NCBI RefSeq assembly: GCF_028683135.1
Contig: NZ_JAJUBB010000008.1
Location: 167,631 to 231,630 of the forward strand
Direction: 5' to 3'
Source of the DNA: Enterovibrio qingdaonensis
GTDB taxonomy: Bacteria; Pseudomonadota; Gammaproteobacteria; Enterobacterales; Vibrionaceae
Length of the DNA stretch: 64,000 nt
Part shown: one piece after another, positions 27,870 through 37,406 of the stretch
How the letters are laid out: each line of letters starts with the position of its first letter
Numbering within the stretch: the stretch's first letter is position 1
Notes under the pieces: model-generated
The model's database searches: none
What the model saw: the letters and a program-made list of their open reading frames with translations, nothing else
What the model was told of the DNA's origin: nothing
Position numbers and translations under genes: made by a program

Positions 27870-28886
27870 ATGAGCAATCCTTCGACCAAACCCATTGTAC
27901 TTAGCGGTGTTCAGCCTTCAGGTGAACTCAGTATCGGCAACTACATTGGTGCTTTGCGTCAGTGGGAACAAATGCAAGATGATTACGATTGCCAATATTG
28001 CATCGTAGACTTGCATGCGATCACCGTTCGTCAAGATGCAGAAAAACTGCGTCAGGCGACACTGGACTCGCTGGCTCTGTGTCTAGCAGTGGGCGTGACT
28101 CCAGAAAAAAGTAACCTGTTTATCCAGTCTCACGTGCCTGAGCACGCGCAACTGGGTTGGGTGCTGAACTGCTACGCGCAGATGGGTGAACTGAACCGTA
28201 TGACCCAGTTCAAAGACAAGTCTGCTCGCCACGCTGAAAACATCAACGCAGGCCTATTTGGTTATCCAGTGCTGATGGCAGCGGACATCCTGCTGTATCA
28301 AGCAAACCAAGTGCCTGTGGGTAACGATCAGAAGCAACACCTCGAATTGGCACGCGACATCGCGACCCGCTTCAATAATCTGTATGGCGATGTATTCACT
28401 GTTCCAGAACCTTACATCCCACAAGTGGGCGCGCGCGTAATGAGCTTGCAAGATCCGACCAAGAAAATGTCGAAGTCGGACGACAATCGCAACAACGTGA
28501 TTGGTCTTTTGGAAGACCCGAAAGCCATTGCTAAGAAAATCAAACGTGCTGTGACGGACTCTGAAGAGCCACCTCGCGTTGCGTTTGATATTGAGAACAA
28601 GCCGGGCGTAGCAAACCTGATGGGACTGTTGTCAGTCGCGACAGGAAAATCATTTGCAGACATCGAAGCAGAGTACGTCGACAAAATGTACGGCCACTTG
28701 AAAACGGATACTGCAGACGCCGTTGTTGCAATGCTCGAGCCAGTGCAGACACGCTACAAACAGTACCGTGAAGACCGCGCTTACTTGGATTCAGTGATGA
28801 AAGCAGGTGCCGAAAACGCGTCTGCGCGTGCGGCAGAAACGCTGAAGAAAGTGTATGACGCAGTGGGTTTTGTGGCGCGTCCATAA
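27870..28886 (+). CDS. trpS: Tryptophanyl-tRNA synthetase
   Basis: TrpS charges tRNA-Trp; class I aminoacyl-tRNA synthetase. The HIGH-equivalent [10 protein letters not shown] is near the N-terminus and KMSKS is at residues 199-203. I chose the ATG at 27870 (338 residues, [18 protein letters not shown]) with AGGAA upstream; an in-frame GTG at 27828 adds 14 residues and falls in the hairpin. It ends the rpe-gph-trpS cluster and is followed by a strong terminator. Confidence 0.96.
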   Translation: MSNPSTKPIVLSGVQPSGELSIGNYIGALRQWEQMQDDYDCQYCIVDLHAITVRQDAEKLRQATLDSLALCLAVGVTPEKSNLFIQSHVPEHAQLGWVLNCYAQMGELNRMTQFKDKSARHAENINAGLFGYPVLMAADILLYQANQVPVGNDQKQHLELARDIATRFNNLYGDVFTVPEPYIPQVGARVMSLQDPTKKMSKSDDNRNNVIGLLEDPKAIAKKIKRAVTDSEEPPRVAFDIENKPGVANLMGLLSVATGKSFADIEAEYVDKMYGHLKTDTADAVVAMLEPVQTRYKQYREDRAYLDSVMKAGAENASARAAETLKKVYDAVGFVARP

Positions 28887-28902
28887 CCACTCACTGACCG
28901 AG

Positions 28903-28932
28903 AAAAAGCAGCGATACGTCGCTGCTTTTTTT
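28903..28932 (+). terminator. Terminator of the rpe-gph-trpS operon
   Basis: AAAAAGCAGCGA pairs with TCGCTGCTTTTT around a TACG tetraloop and is followed by further T. Confidence 0.92.
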
Positions 28933-29120
28933 ATGCCTGCATGTTAACTACGCCCAAACTCATGTTCCCTTAACGTGTTGAAAGCGTAAGCCCCTCCTCA
29001 AATTCCTTAGACACTCCATGTCTTGATACAAAGACTTGAGAGATTCATCACTTAAATGACATCTATGGCTGATAAACCATTTGCTGTGTTTATGACTTCA
29101 CACGCAAAAAAGGACAGCTA

Positions 29121-31934
29121 ATGAAGATCTCAACATGGAGCCCTCTGGCTCTGGCGTTAAGTACTGCGTTTCCGGCAAGCGCGGATATTCTCATCACGGA
29201 GTACGTTGAAGGCTCCTCCAACAATAAGGCGATAGAGCTGACCAATACGGGGGGAGCAGACGCTTCGTTAGACGGGCTATTTATTAAAGTTGCTTCCAAC
29301 GGCAACACCTCGTTCAATGGCTCGGTGAGCCTCTCGGGAACATTGCCAGCGGGTGACAGCTATGTGGTTGCCAACTCAAGTGCTGCCAGTGACATTCTGG
29401 ATGTTGCCCAACAAACCTCTGGATCTGTCAATTTTAACGGTAACGATGTGGTGGCTCTGGTCGATGCCAGTGACAACGTGCTCGATGGACTAGGGCAGTT
29501 AGGGAATAGTGATTCTTTTGGAGCGAATGTCACGCTTCGCCGCACAGAGGGTAGTGGTGCTCGAACGGACCTCTCGTCTGCGTTCAATGCATCAGAACAA
29601 TGGCAGTCTTTTGCTTCAGATACCTTTGATGGCCTAGGATGCAGCGGTATTGGTGCGTGTGATGGCGGTGGCGGAGGAAACACTTTCAGTTGTGAAGGCG
29701 AAACCCTAACCCCCACATATGCCATTCAGGGAAGTGGTGACCGTAGCCCATTAGTGCCTGATGGCAGCTTTGAGGCTGAGGGAACTTACTACGTAGAAGG
29801 TATCGTTACTGCGGTAACCACAAGCCTCTACAAAGGTTTTTGGCTCCAAGATGCTATCGGTGATGGCGATGGTGCCACGTCAGATGGTTTGTTTATCTTT
29901 ACTGGCAATGCGCCTGATGGCATTGCGCCCGGTATGCAGGTGTGTGTCGCCGGGACAGTGAAAGAGTTCTTTAACCTGACAGAACTGGATGCGTCAGATA
30001 AAAAATGGGAAGTGATTGATACCGTTGATCTGCTACCTGTAACAGACATCGAGGTCGGTGAAAACGAGACGCTCGATCAGGCACTTGAACGCTATGAAGG
30101 CATGAAGGTTCGTTTGACGCAGGAGAGTGAGCTGGTTGTCACCCGAAACTTCGGTTTTGATTTTGATGCCTTCCGCAATAACATGGTGTTGTCGCATGCC
30201 GCACCAAATTTCAAACCGACACAGCGTTATATTGCAGGCTCAGACGAAGCGGCGTCATTGGCGGCCGCCAACGATGCCAACCAACTCTTTATAGAAACGG
30301 ATCAAAAAGCCCCTAACGGTGTCATTCCTTATTTCCCTGGTTTGGATGCGGATCAGGGCTACATCCGGATTGGTGATACCGTGACCAATCTAGAAGGCGT
30401 GTTGGGTTACAGCTTCAGCGATTATCGTCTGGTGGTGACCAATGAGTTGGTTGCCAGTGATTTTGTGCGTGATGGCGACCGAACCGCAGCACCTGAGAAC
30501 GTTGCAGAAGCCAATATCAAGGTCGCAAGTTTTAACGTGCTGAACTACTTCACCAGTGCCAGCGCCATTGGCGGTGACCTCAACGTGACCTGTGATGACC
30601 AAGCAGACGCGGATGCATCTCGTGGTTGTAACCGAGGCACAAAAGACGCCGCAGAGTTCACGTTGCAACAGGCAAAAATCGTTAATGCATTGACTGCCAT
30701 GGATGCCGATATCGTTGGCTTAATGGAAATTGAGAACAATGGTTTTGGCGAAAACGGTGCGCTGGCAAATTTGGTGACAGAGCTTAACGCCCAGTTCCCA
30801 GACGAAGCACAACACTATGCCTATGTGGTACCCGCCAATAGTGATTTGACCGAAGGTGCCTACCTTGGCAGTGATGCGATTCAAGTAGCTTTGATTTACC
30901 GCCCAGCCGTTGTCACGCTTGAGAGCGATGCGGTTGTTGTGCGTATGCCAGAGCAACACATCTCCGGTGAAAATCCGGATGGCGAGACCCGCCAGTTGGA
31001 TAAATTCCAGCGCGATAGCCTGCTTCAGAGCTTTTGGGTTATGGGTGACCAAAAGCTCTCAGTAGCTGTCAGTCACTTCAAATCGAAGGGCTCGGGTTGC
31101 TACGAAGACTGGGTTGCAGGCGAGTTTGAGGACGATCCGGCTGACCTCCAAGGTCGATGCAATGAGTTCCGTGTCTCTGCTGCAGAAACACTGGGTAAGG
31201 CATTGGAAAACCTTGATGGCGACATCATCGCGCTAGGTGACTTCAATGCGTATGGAAAAGAAGACCCCATGCGTGTCATGACGGATTACGACACCGATAC
31301 CGCGGTGCGTAAAATTGTCACGGCAGCGGGTACTTCGATAGCCGGTGTTACGCTGGATGAGACGGCACGTGAAGTCGGTGATGGCTTTGGCTATGTGAAC
31401 TTAGCGAGCTATGCGCTTGGCGACGAGGCGTTTTCTTATACCTTTGACGGTGAACTTGGCAGCCTTGATCATGCAGTGGGCAACACTAGCGTGGTAGAAA
31501 AGGTTGTTGGTGTAGAGGATTGGCACATCAACTCGGTGGAAAGCACGTTATTCCAGTACTCAGGACGCTTTACGGGCGATCTTGTTAAGTCTACCAATCC
31601 CTACTCGTCGTCTGATCATGATCCTGTGATCGTGAGCCTTCATTATGAAGAGCAAGTTCAGCACTTCAAACTTCGCTTTAAGAACAAGAGCTTCTTCTGG
31701 GTTCAGCCTGTGGTGAATGGTGAAATTGATAGCGACAAGCCTTGGCTTCGTTGGAAAAGTAACCGCAAATATACTGAGCAAAGTGTGTTCCTTCAGGATT
31801 TGGGCGTGGAATACGGAGATACGGTCAGTTTAAGCGTGCGCTTGTGGGGCATCTTTGATATTCCATGTGGCAGCGCAGAGATTGATGAGAAAACCGTTGC
31901 TGTCTATAAAGGATTCCACTGCAAGATAAAATAG
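29121..31934 (+). CDS. xds: Extracellular nuclease of the ExeM/Xds type
   Basis: A secreted DNase that degrades extracellular DNA, important in vibrios for biofilm structure and for phosphate and nucleotide scavenging. A signal peptide ends near PASA at residue 21. A lamin-tail-like (LTD) domain follows (about 22-165, starting DILITEYVEGSSNNKAIEL), then an OB-fold region (about 190-440) and an endonuclease/exonuclease/phosphatase domain (about 465-845) with FNVLNYF, LMEIENNGFG, SHFKSKGSGC, ALGDFNAYGKEDP and the catalytic SSDHDPV. The last 85 residues (after HYEEQVQHFKLRF) are a separate cysteine-containing beta-like segment instead of the GlyGly-CTERM anchor common in this family. At 937 residues it is somewhat longer than typical. 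AAGGA precedes the ATG. The position after trpS matches V. cholerae xds. Confidence 0.92.
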   Translation: MKISTWSPLALALSTAFPASADILITEYVEGSSNNKAIELTNTGGADASLDGLFIKVASNGNTSFNGSVSLSGTLPAGDSYVVANSSAASDILDVAQQTSGSVNFNGNDVVALVDASDNVLDGLGQLGNSDSFGANVTLRRTEGSGARTDLSSAFNASEQWQSFASDTFDGLGCSGIGACDGGGGGNTFSCEGETLTPTYAIQGSGDRSPLVPDGSFEAEGTYYVEGIVTAVTTSLYKGFWLQDAIGDGDGATSDGLFIFTGNAPDGIAPGMQVCVAGTVKEFFNLTELDASDKKWEVIDTVDLLPVTDIEVGENETLDQALERYEGMKVRLTQESELVVTRNFGFDFDAFRNNMVLSHAAPNFKPTQRYIAGSDEAASLAAANDANQLFIETDQKAPNGVIPYFPGLDADQGYIRIGDTVTNLEGVLGYSFSDYRLVVTNELVASDFVRDGDRTAAPENVAEANIKVASFNVLNYFTSASAIGGDLNVTCDDQADADASRGCNRGTKDAAEFTLQQAKIVNALTAMDADIVGLMEIENNGFGENGALANLVTELNAQFPDEAQHYAYVVPANSDLTEGAYLGSDAIQVALIYRPAVVTLESDAVVVRMPEQHISGENPDGETRQLDKFQRDSLLQSFWVMGDQKLSVAVSHFKSKGSGCYEDWVAGEFEDDPADLQGRCNEFRVSAAETLGKALENLDGDIIALGDFNAYGKEDPMRVMTDYDTDTAVRKIVTAAGTSIAGVTLDETAREVGDGFGYVNLASYALGDEAFSYTFDGELGSLDHAVGNTSVVEKVVGVEDWHINSVESTLFQYSGRFTGDLVKSTNPYSSSDHDPVIVSLHYEEQVQHFKLRFKNKSFFWVQPVVNGEIDSDKPWLRWKSNRKYTEQSVFLQDLGVEYGDTVSLSVRLWGIFDIPCGSAEIDEKTVAVYKGFHCKIK

Positions 31935-31951
31935 CGGTCTGATGACAGATG

Positions 31952-31979
31952 ATAGGCTCCCTCGGGAGCCTATTTTTTT
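31952..31979 (+). terminator. Terminator of the nuclease gene
   Basis: ATAGGCTCCC pairs with GGGAGCCTAT and a run of T follows. Confidence 0.92.
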
Positions 31980-32110
31980 GTTCCGTTTTAATGGGTTGCC
32001 CAGAGATTATTTACTACGCTTTATATATGTCTCATTAGAGGAGCGATGCTATCACTCTCGGGAATGGCCCACTCTCTAGTGTTTCTTTCGTCTCTTAGTG
32101 GGAAAGATGC

Positions 32111-35100
32111 ATGTCGGTTATCGAATCTCTGTCGCTTTTTATATTGTCACCACCGAGCGAGCAGCCTGTCCTCGGCGGGCAGTATGATCCTTGGTTACTC
32201 TTAATGGCGGTAATTGCGGCATTTGTGGTGCTCTCTCTCTCCTTTGTACATCGTCCTTTAGAAGCCGGGAGGAAAACGGATTGGCAATACCTGCCTTTGT
32301 CGATTAATACACTGGCAATGACTTTTGGCTTTGTCGTGCTTCCTGTCGTCAATGTCTTAGCCCATGCTGCATTTCGAGACGTGGGTTTCTCTCCTGCCAT
32401 TCTGATTTTGAGTGTAATCCCCGCTTTTATCGGCATTTACTTTGCGCAGAAGATGGTCGCATCCCCTGATAATTCGTTGCTTAAGACCGCTGCGGCAGCA
32501 TGCCTTGTTACGCTGACACTCATCGTGCAGTCACTGATGATCTACGCGTGCATTAATGGGATTGCGGTGTCTCAGTTTGATGTCACCAATGGGCTTGTGA
32601 TGGCAGTGATAGCAGGTCTTATCGTGATGCTAAGTCTGTGGATTCGCTATTCACCTAAGCTTGATGAATGCTGGGACATTAATGTATCTCGGTCATTGAC
32701 GGCGGGTGCCTTGCTGACTATTGCCGTCTTGTTAGTCTCTGTGTTTTCACGCAGTGTTTTACATCTCTCAGCTTTGCCCGCCAGATTAGACGCCACGTTA
32801 TTTTTAGGGCGCGATATGTTGATCGCATTGGTCTTTATTTCGCTGCTAATTACGGTCATCTGCCCTCTAGGTAATGCCTTCTACCGCATAAGAATCCGCG
32901 AACGTTATTTGCAGACCAAAGGTCAAGATCTTGAAGGTGTGATTCAGACCATTTCAGATGCCATTATCGCCATTGATCAAAATGGAACGATTACCTTCTT
33001 CAATCAATCTGCTGAGCGTATTTTTGGTTGGTACGCCACTGAAGTGATTGGCAGTAACGTACGAATCCTAGTTACTGATGAGCACCAGCATCGGCATGAC
33101 TCCTACATCCACAATTTTATCCAAAAGCGCGATTCCTCCGTTGTCGGCACGGTTCGGGAAGTGACTGCAAAGCGAAAGGACGGCTCATTACTGCCAGTGA
33201 GGCTAGCTATCGGGCATCAAGCAAACCATGGAAAGCATGAGTTTGTTGCAGTGATATCCGATATTTCTGATCAACGCCACTTGGCGTGGGCATTGCGTGA
33301 AAACGCTAAACAATACCGATCATTAGTGGCCAATTTACCCTGTATGGCATTTCGTGAAATGACGGGAGCCGCGAGGCATATTGTTTACATCAGTGATGCA
33401 GCAAAATTGATTACAGGCTACAGCGCCTCAGTGCTGACAGGTGAAAATGGCGTGTCACATTTTGTTGATCGTATCAACACGAGCGATGCAGGGAATTATC
33501 GCAGAGCACGAGAACTAGCGTCACATCGAAACGGAAAGTATGACTGTGAATATCGGTTTATGACCCGTGATGAACAAGAGAAGTGCTTTTGGGAAATAGG
33601 ACATAGCTACCGAGCAGACGATGGCAGCACGTGGATTGATGGCGTGATCATCGACGTCACTGATAAGCGAGAGGCAGAAGAAGAGTTCGAGGAGAAAATG
33701 CGATTGGCGGAGAAAGCATCTCAGTCGAAAGCATCGTTTTTAGCCAATATGAGCTATGAGTTTCGTTCGCCGATGAACTCCATCCTTGGTTTGACAAATG
33801 TCTTGATTGACCAAGAGCAGAATCCAGCAAATCGTCACCACCTTGAAGTTATCAGAGAGTCAGGGGAAAGCTTGATGAAGCTTATCAATGACATTCTTGA
33901 CACGTCGAAGCTAGAGAGTCAGTCGTTGCCTCTGGATATGGCGGATTTTTCTTTGGCGCAATTGTGCCGGCAAATTGAGTTTATTGCCCGAGAGACTGTG
34001 AGGGCGAGAGAGCTCAATGTCACCTTGCATTACAGTGATCTTCTCGGTGAACACTATGTCGGTGATGCTAGGCGTGTAAAACAATTGCTCCAGAATATGA
34101 TGCGAAGTGCGCTGACCAAAACGGAGCAGGGCAATGTTGCGCTGCACGTTTTACCCGTTAATGACATGATTCGCTTTGTGGTAGCTACCTATCCATCTTG
34201 TACACAAAAACGCGCCCAAAATGAGATGGAAAATACTGGGCAGACATTGTCGGCGACGTTGATCACCCAACTGGTGGATTTGATGCGTGGCAATCTATGG
34301 TTTGATGGAGAGACCGCGAATAACTCACTGGTGTATGCCGACCTTCCGCTCATACCCGCACAGGGGATGTCATCATCCCCGACTGCACCTATTCAGCACT
34401 ATGCATTGCCACCGATAGAAGTGTTGGTGATTGATGATGTTCAGCGCAACCAGCAAGAACTTAGAGATATCTCCCTCAGGCAGGGTGTGAAAGTCCTTAC
34501 TTTTACCGACATGGTATCGGCGGAAGACGTCATCAAAACGCAACCGGTCGATGTGGTAATGCTCGATGCCTATCTCAATGAAGAATTTCCCGATCCAAAA
34601 ACACTGAAAGAGTGGGCGAAGCAGTGGGCAAAAGAGCCGCCCAAAGTGATCGCGTTGACGCTATCCGTTGATCCGACAACAAACAGTGAGTGGCTTGATA
34701 GGGGCTTTGATGGTGTGATTACCAAGCCTTTTGAGAATGCGCAAATCTTCGCCGTTCTCAAGCAGTGTTTGGGCGTTGATGAAGAAACCAGCAACGTGAT
34801 GCCGTTTAGCTCGGCAAAAGGAGAAGCTGAGCTGGAGTACTTTGATGAGCATGCCGCGCACAAGCGTTGGCCTACTTCAGAAATATTGTTGAGCGTCGTG
34901 CGTGACTTTTTTGTCAGTTATCACCAATTACATAGCGACGCATTAACGATGCTTTCTGACTCGCCCGACGCCGCGATTGAGCATTTGGGCAAAGCGGGTG
35001 AGGCGGCTCACTACCTTGGTTTTGTCAGGCTGGAAATGGACATACAAAGAATTAGCCAAAGCTTGAAAACGGGCGACAGTTTGACAGCAGAAAATCGCTT

Positions 35101-35449
35101 AAAAGATTTGGGTGCCAACCTAACAGCAACCATTGAGCGAGTGTTGGCCTACCTTGGGGTACGTATTGATGACCTTGAAAATGCCACACATAGTCAAACC
35201 TTGAGTGCGGAGCAGTTTGCTCGGTCTGCAGAGATATTTGCATCGAAACTGTCAGAAGGTCAGCTCGATGAAGGCTTGTACAAGGAACTGATTCCCTCCA
35301 TGACAGGGTTAGTGCCTCCCGCGTTATTGGCGAAGTTCGTTGAGTCTATTGAGAATTTTGAATTGGATGATGCGTACCAACTTTTCTCGGCGGTCATTGC
35401 ACAATTTCCATCATCTGAAAATACAGGAGTAACAGGCTATGGCGTATAA
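32111..35449 (+). CDS. Membrane PAS sensor with degenerate histidine kinase, receiver and HPt-like domains
   Basis: The 1112-residue protein has about seven membrane helices (residues 28-250), two PAS domains (about 270-390 and 400-520), a HisKA-like helix pair (540-605), a HATPase-like region (about 645-765), a receiver domain (about 780-895) and a C-terminal helical HPt-like domain (about 930-1020). The kinase core is degenerate: the phospho-accepting histidine is Tyr549 (SYEFRSP instead of SHE[IL]RTP), the N-box asparagine is lost (QNMMRSALTKTEQG), and the DxGxG box is replaced by ATYPSC. The receiver keeps Asp819 and Lys872, and the HPt-like segment has His958-x-x-Lys961, so it could still take part in phosphotransfer. 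It overlaps the next gene by 11 bases. Likely a non-catalytic signalling scaffold; ligand and partner are unknown. Reading of the domains is by eye. Confidence 0.8.
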   Translation: MSVIESLSLFILSPPSEQPVLGGQYDPWLLLMAVIAAFVVLSLSFVHRPLEAGRKTDWQYLPLSINTLAMTFGFVVLPVVNVLAHAAFRDVGFSPAILILSVIPAFIGIYFAQKMVASPDNSLLKTAAAACLVTLTLIVQSLMIYACINGIAVSQFDVTNGLVMAVIAGLIVMLSLWIRYSPKLDECWDINVSRSLTAGALLTIAVLLVSVFSRSVLHLSALPARLDATLFLGRDMLIALVFISLLITVICPLGNAFYRIRIRERYLQTKGQDLEGVIQTISDAIIAIDQNGTITFFNQSAERIFGWYATEVIGSNVRILVTDEHQHRHDSYIHNFIQKRDSSVVGTVREVTAKRKDGSLLPVRLAIGHQANHGKHEFVAVISDISDQRHLAWALRENAKQYRSLVANLPCMAFREMTGAARHIVYISDAAKLITGYSASVLTGENGVSHFVDRINTSDAGNYRRARELASHRNGKYDCEYRFMTRDEQEKCFWEIGHSYRADDGSTWIDGVIIDVTDKREAEEEFEEKMRLAEKASQSKASFLANMSYEFRSPMNSILGLTNVLIDQEQNPANRHHLEVIRESGESLMKLINDILDTSKLESQSLPLDMADFSLAQLCRQIEFIARETVRARELNVTLHYSDLLGEHYVGDARRVKQLLQNMMRSALTKTEQGNVALHVLPVNDMIRFVVATYPSCTQKRAQNEMENTGQTLSATLITQLVDLMRGNLWFDGETANNSLVYADLPLIPAQGMSSSPTAPIQHYALPPIEVLVIDDVQRNQQELRDISLRQGVKVLTFTDMVSAEDVIKTQPVDVVMLDAYLNEEFPDPKTLKEWAKQWAKEPPKVIALTLSVDPTTNSEWLDRGFDGVITKPFENAQIFAVLKQCLGVDEETSNVMPFSSAKGEAELEYFDEHAAHKRWPTSEILLSVVRDFFVSYHQLHSDALTMLSDSPDAAIEHLGKAGEAAHYLGFVRLEMDIQRISQSLKTGDSLTAENRLKDLGANLTATIERVLAYLGVRIDDLENATHSQTLSAEQFARSAEIFASKLSEGQLDEGLYKELIPSMTGLVPPALLAKFVESIENFELDDAYQLFSAVIAQFPSSENTGVTGYGV

Positions 35450-36407
35450 AGTATTGGTGGTGGATGACGAGCCGAGCAACCTGCATGTAATGCGTACCAT
35501 CCTTCAGGACCAATACACCTTGGTGTTTGCCAAAAGTGGAGAGCGAGCCATTGAGCTGACCATACAACAGCGGCCAGATTTAATACTGCTCGACATCATG
35601 ATGCCTGGCATGAACGGTTATGAAGTGTGCCGCCAACTGAAACAGGAACGAACTCTCAGCCATATTCCTATTGTGATTGTGTCGGCTCTAGATGAATACC
35701 AAAGTGAAGTCGAAGGGTTAAAAGCCGGAGCGGCTGATTTCCTGATTAAGCCCGTTTCGCCAGAGTTGGTGAAAAGTCGGGTCGCAAACTTGCTCGGTGA
35801 GGCCCGTGCTGCAACCATGCGGGAAAACTATCAATTGGTCATGAATCAAATCGCTGCGGTGGCAGCACTCCACAACAATGACGTTGAGATTTCCGCTCCG
35901 CGCATTGCCAAGCTGTGTGAGTGGCTATCGATCAAATACGGCCTGACAAAAGCCAAATCTGAGGATATTAGCTTGGCCTATCCACTCTGCTTCTTAGGGG
36001 ACTTATGGAATGACGAGGGAAACAACACGACGGCAGAAAGTCGCAGTCTGTTGCTTTTATCCGAAGCCACGAAGGGTTTTGCTTGTGTAGCGGCAACCTT
36101 GCTCACATACAAAAACACACGTTGGGATGGTTCAGGTTTTCCTGAAGTTGAAGGGGATAAGATCCCGGAAGAATGTCGAGTTGTCACCGTTTGTGAGCGA
36201 CTAGACAGTGAGATCGAGCACTTGGCGGGCAGTTGTGAAACCCGCGTGCAAAAAGCGATTCAGACCATAGCAACGGATGCAGGTACCCTCATTGACCCGC
36301 GACTTATTTATTTGTTGGATGAGAACAGTGAAGAGTTGTGCGCTCTTTATGCAACCTGGTTATCAGAGCCATGGCCGACACCCATATTGCCAATAAATGC
36401 ATTCTGA
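35439..36407 (+). CDS. Receiver protein with degenerate HD-GYP domain
   Basis: Residues 1-125 are an intact CheY-like receiver with the acidic pair Asp9-Asp10, phospho-acceptor Asp52 in LLDIMMPGMNGYEV and Lys104. Residues about 140-300 align with HD-GYP c-di-GMP phosphodiesterases: the RWDGSGFP sequence corresponds to the GYP motif (Tyr replaced by Phe) with EGDKIPEECRVVTVCERLDS after it. The metal-binding HD pair is gone: the place of LHDIGK reads LCFLGDL, and the usual HHE before WDGSG reads KNT. It is therefore unlikely to hydrolyse c-di-GMP, though it may bind it or act through protein contacts. It overlaps the sensor gene by 11 bases, so the two are probably translationally coupled partners. 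Confidence 0.82.
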   Translation: MAYKVLVVDDEPSNLHVMRTILQDQYTLVFAKSGERAIELTIQQRPDLILLDIMMPGMNGYEVCRQLKQERTLSHIPIVIVSALDEYQSEVEGLKAGAADFLIKPVSPELVKSRVANLLGEARAATMRENYQLVMNQIAAVAALHNNDVEISAPRIAKLCEWLSIKYGLTKAKSEDISLAYPLCFLGDLWNDEGNNTTAESRSLLLLSEATKGFACVAATLLTYKNTRWDGSGFPEVEGDKIPEECRVVTVCERLDSEIEHLAGSCETRVQKAIQTIATDAGTLIDPRLIYLLDENSEELCALYATWLSEPWPTPILPINAF

Positions 36408-36500
36408 CTGTTAGGGGTCGTGCAGCCAAGTTTGGGCTGTGATAGCATTTGCGCCCAGCCTCGCTGATGTAATGCGAGCAGGACGTGATGGGATCCATTT

Positions 36501-37076
36501 GTGCTGTTAATTATTGATAACTACGACTCTTTTACTTACAACCTGTACCAGTATTTCTGCCAGTTAGGGGTAACGGTAGAAGTTCATCGTAATGATGCGA
36601 TCTCGCTGGCTGATATTGAAATGATGGCCCCAAGCCATCTGGTCATTTCTCCGGGGCCGTGTACACCGGATGATGCGGGTATTTCCCTTGAAGCCATTCA
36701 GCACTTTGCAGGCAAGTTGCCCATTTTAGGTGTTTGCTTGGGGCACCAAGCCATGGCTCAGGTTTTTGGTGCGAATGTTGTGCGTGCGCAGCAGGTCATG
36801 CACGGTAAGACAAGTCCGGTTACGCATACTGACACGGGTGTTTTTAACGGATTAAACAACCCGCTGACAGTTACTCGCTATCACTCATTAGTGGTGGAAG
36901 CGTCTTCTCTGCCTTCCTGTTTTGAAGTCACTGCTTGGACAGAAAAGGACGGAGAGTTTGATGAGATAATGGGGATTCGTCACCGAACATTGCCACTTGA
37001 AGGCGTGCAGTTTCATCCGGAAAGTATTTTGACCGAACAGGGTCACCAACTACTCGCCAACTTCCTTTCTTTGTAA
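36501..37076 (+). CDS. pabA: Aminodeoxychorismate/anthranilate synthase glutaminase subunit
   Basis: This class I glutamine amidotransferase hands ammonia to PabB (folate) and possibly TrpE. The catalytic triad is visible: Cys79 in [10 protein letters not shown], and His172 and Glu174 in FHPESILT. The 191-residue length is normal. The start is GTG with GGGATCC upstream. The link to argD/astC downstream mirrors the pabA-argD neighbourhood of E. coli and Vibrio, which favours PabA over TrpG, as no trp genes are near. Confidence 0.93.
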   Translation: MLLIIDNYDSFTYNLYQYFCQLGVTVEVHRNDAISLADIEMMAPSHLVISPGPCTPDDAGISLEAIQHFAGKLPILGVCLGHQAMAQVFGANVVRAQQVMHGKTSPVTHTDTGVFNGLNNPLTVTRYHSLVVEASSLPSCFEVTAWTEKDGEFDEIMGIRHRTLPLEGVQFHPESILTEQGHQLLANFLSL

Positions 37077-37099
37077 CCCCTCGTTTCGGTCGCCATTCT

Positions 37100-37124
37100 C
37101 CCACCATGAATCACCTTTGGTGGG
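37100..37124 (+). terminator. Hairpin after pabA, weak terminator candidate
   Basis: CCCACCA (37100-37106) pairs with TGGTGGG (37118-37124) across an 11-base loop. No T run follows. Confidence 0.4.
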
Positions 37125-37152
37125 CGATCTGTATCACTAATTTTACATTTTA

Positions 37153-37185
37153 GTTTCACCGTTTTCTGCGGGGGAACAGTGAAAC
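37153..37185. other. Long imperfect hairpin in the pabA-astC intergenic region
   Basis: GTTTCAC (37153-37159) pairs with GTGAAAC (37179-37185); after a C/A mismatch GTTTTC (37161-37166) pairs with GGGAAC (37172-37177) using two G-U pairs; the loop is TGCGG. The 330-base space between pabA and astC otherwise holds only the predicted promoter near 37344 and AT-rich sequence with no ORF. Confidence 0.5.
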
Positions 37186-37343
37186 CTTATTCACTTCTGA
37201 TCTGACAGACTTCCTTTATTTCCCAATAGGAAAGACACTATTACCTGTTGCTGTATTACTTACTTGGGCCAAATTGCGCATAACTATGGCATCAGGGTGA
37301 ATTTCCCAACGTTTACAGTTTAGGGTTATAAAATTATCTGCTA

Positions 37344-37373
37344 TTGATGTGGTTAAGAAATTGTAAATACTAT
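37344..37373 (+). promoter_or_regulatory. Predicted astC/argD promoter
   Basis: TTGATG (37344-37349) and TACTAT (37368-37373) are 18 bases apart, about 35 bases before the ATG. A sigma-54-like pair (GG at 37266-37267 and GC at 37278-37279, 12 apart) is also present further upstream but matches the consensus poorly. Confidence 0.4.
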
Positions 37374-37406
37374 GCTTATAGCAGAATCGACAGAAGGATA
37401 TGAGCG

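Noticed and set aside
29080..29105. CRP site upstream of the nuclease gene
   Set aside because: TGTGT and TCACA are present but with 8 instead of 6 bases between them, so the spacing is wrong.
37261..37282. Sigma-54 promoter upstream of astC
   Set aside because: GG and GC are at the correct distance, but flanking bases match the consensus poorly; kept only as a remark.
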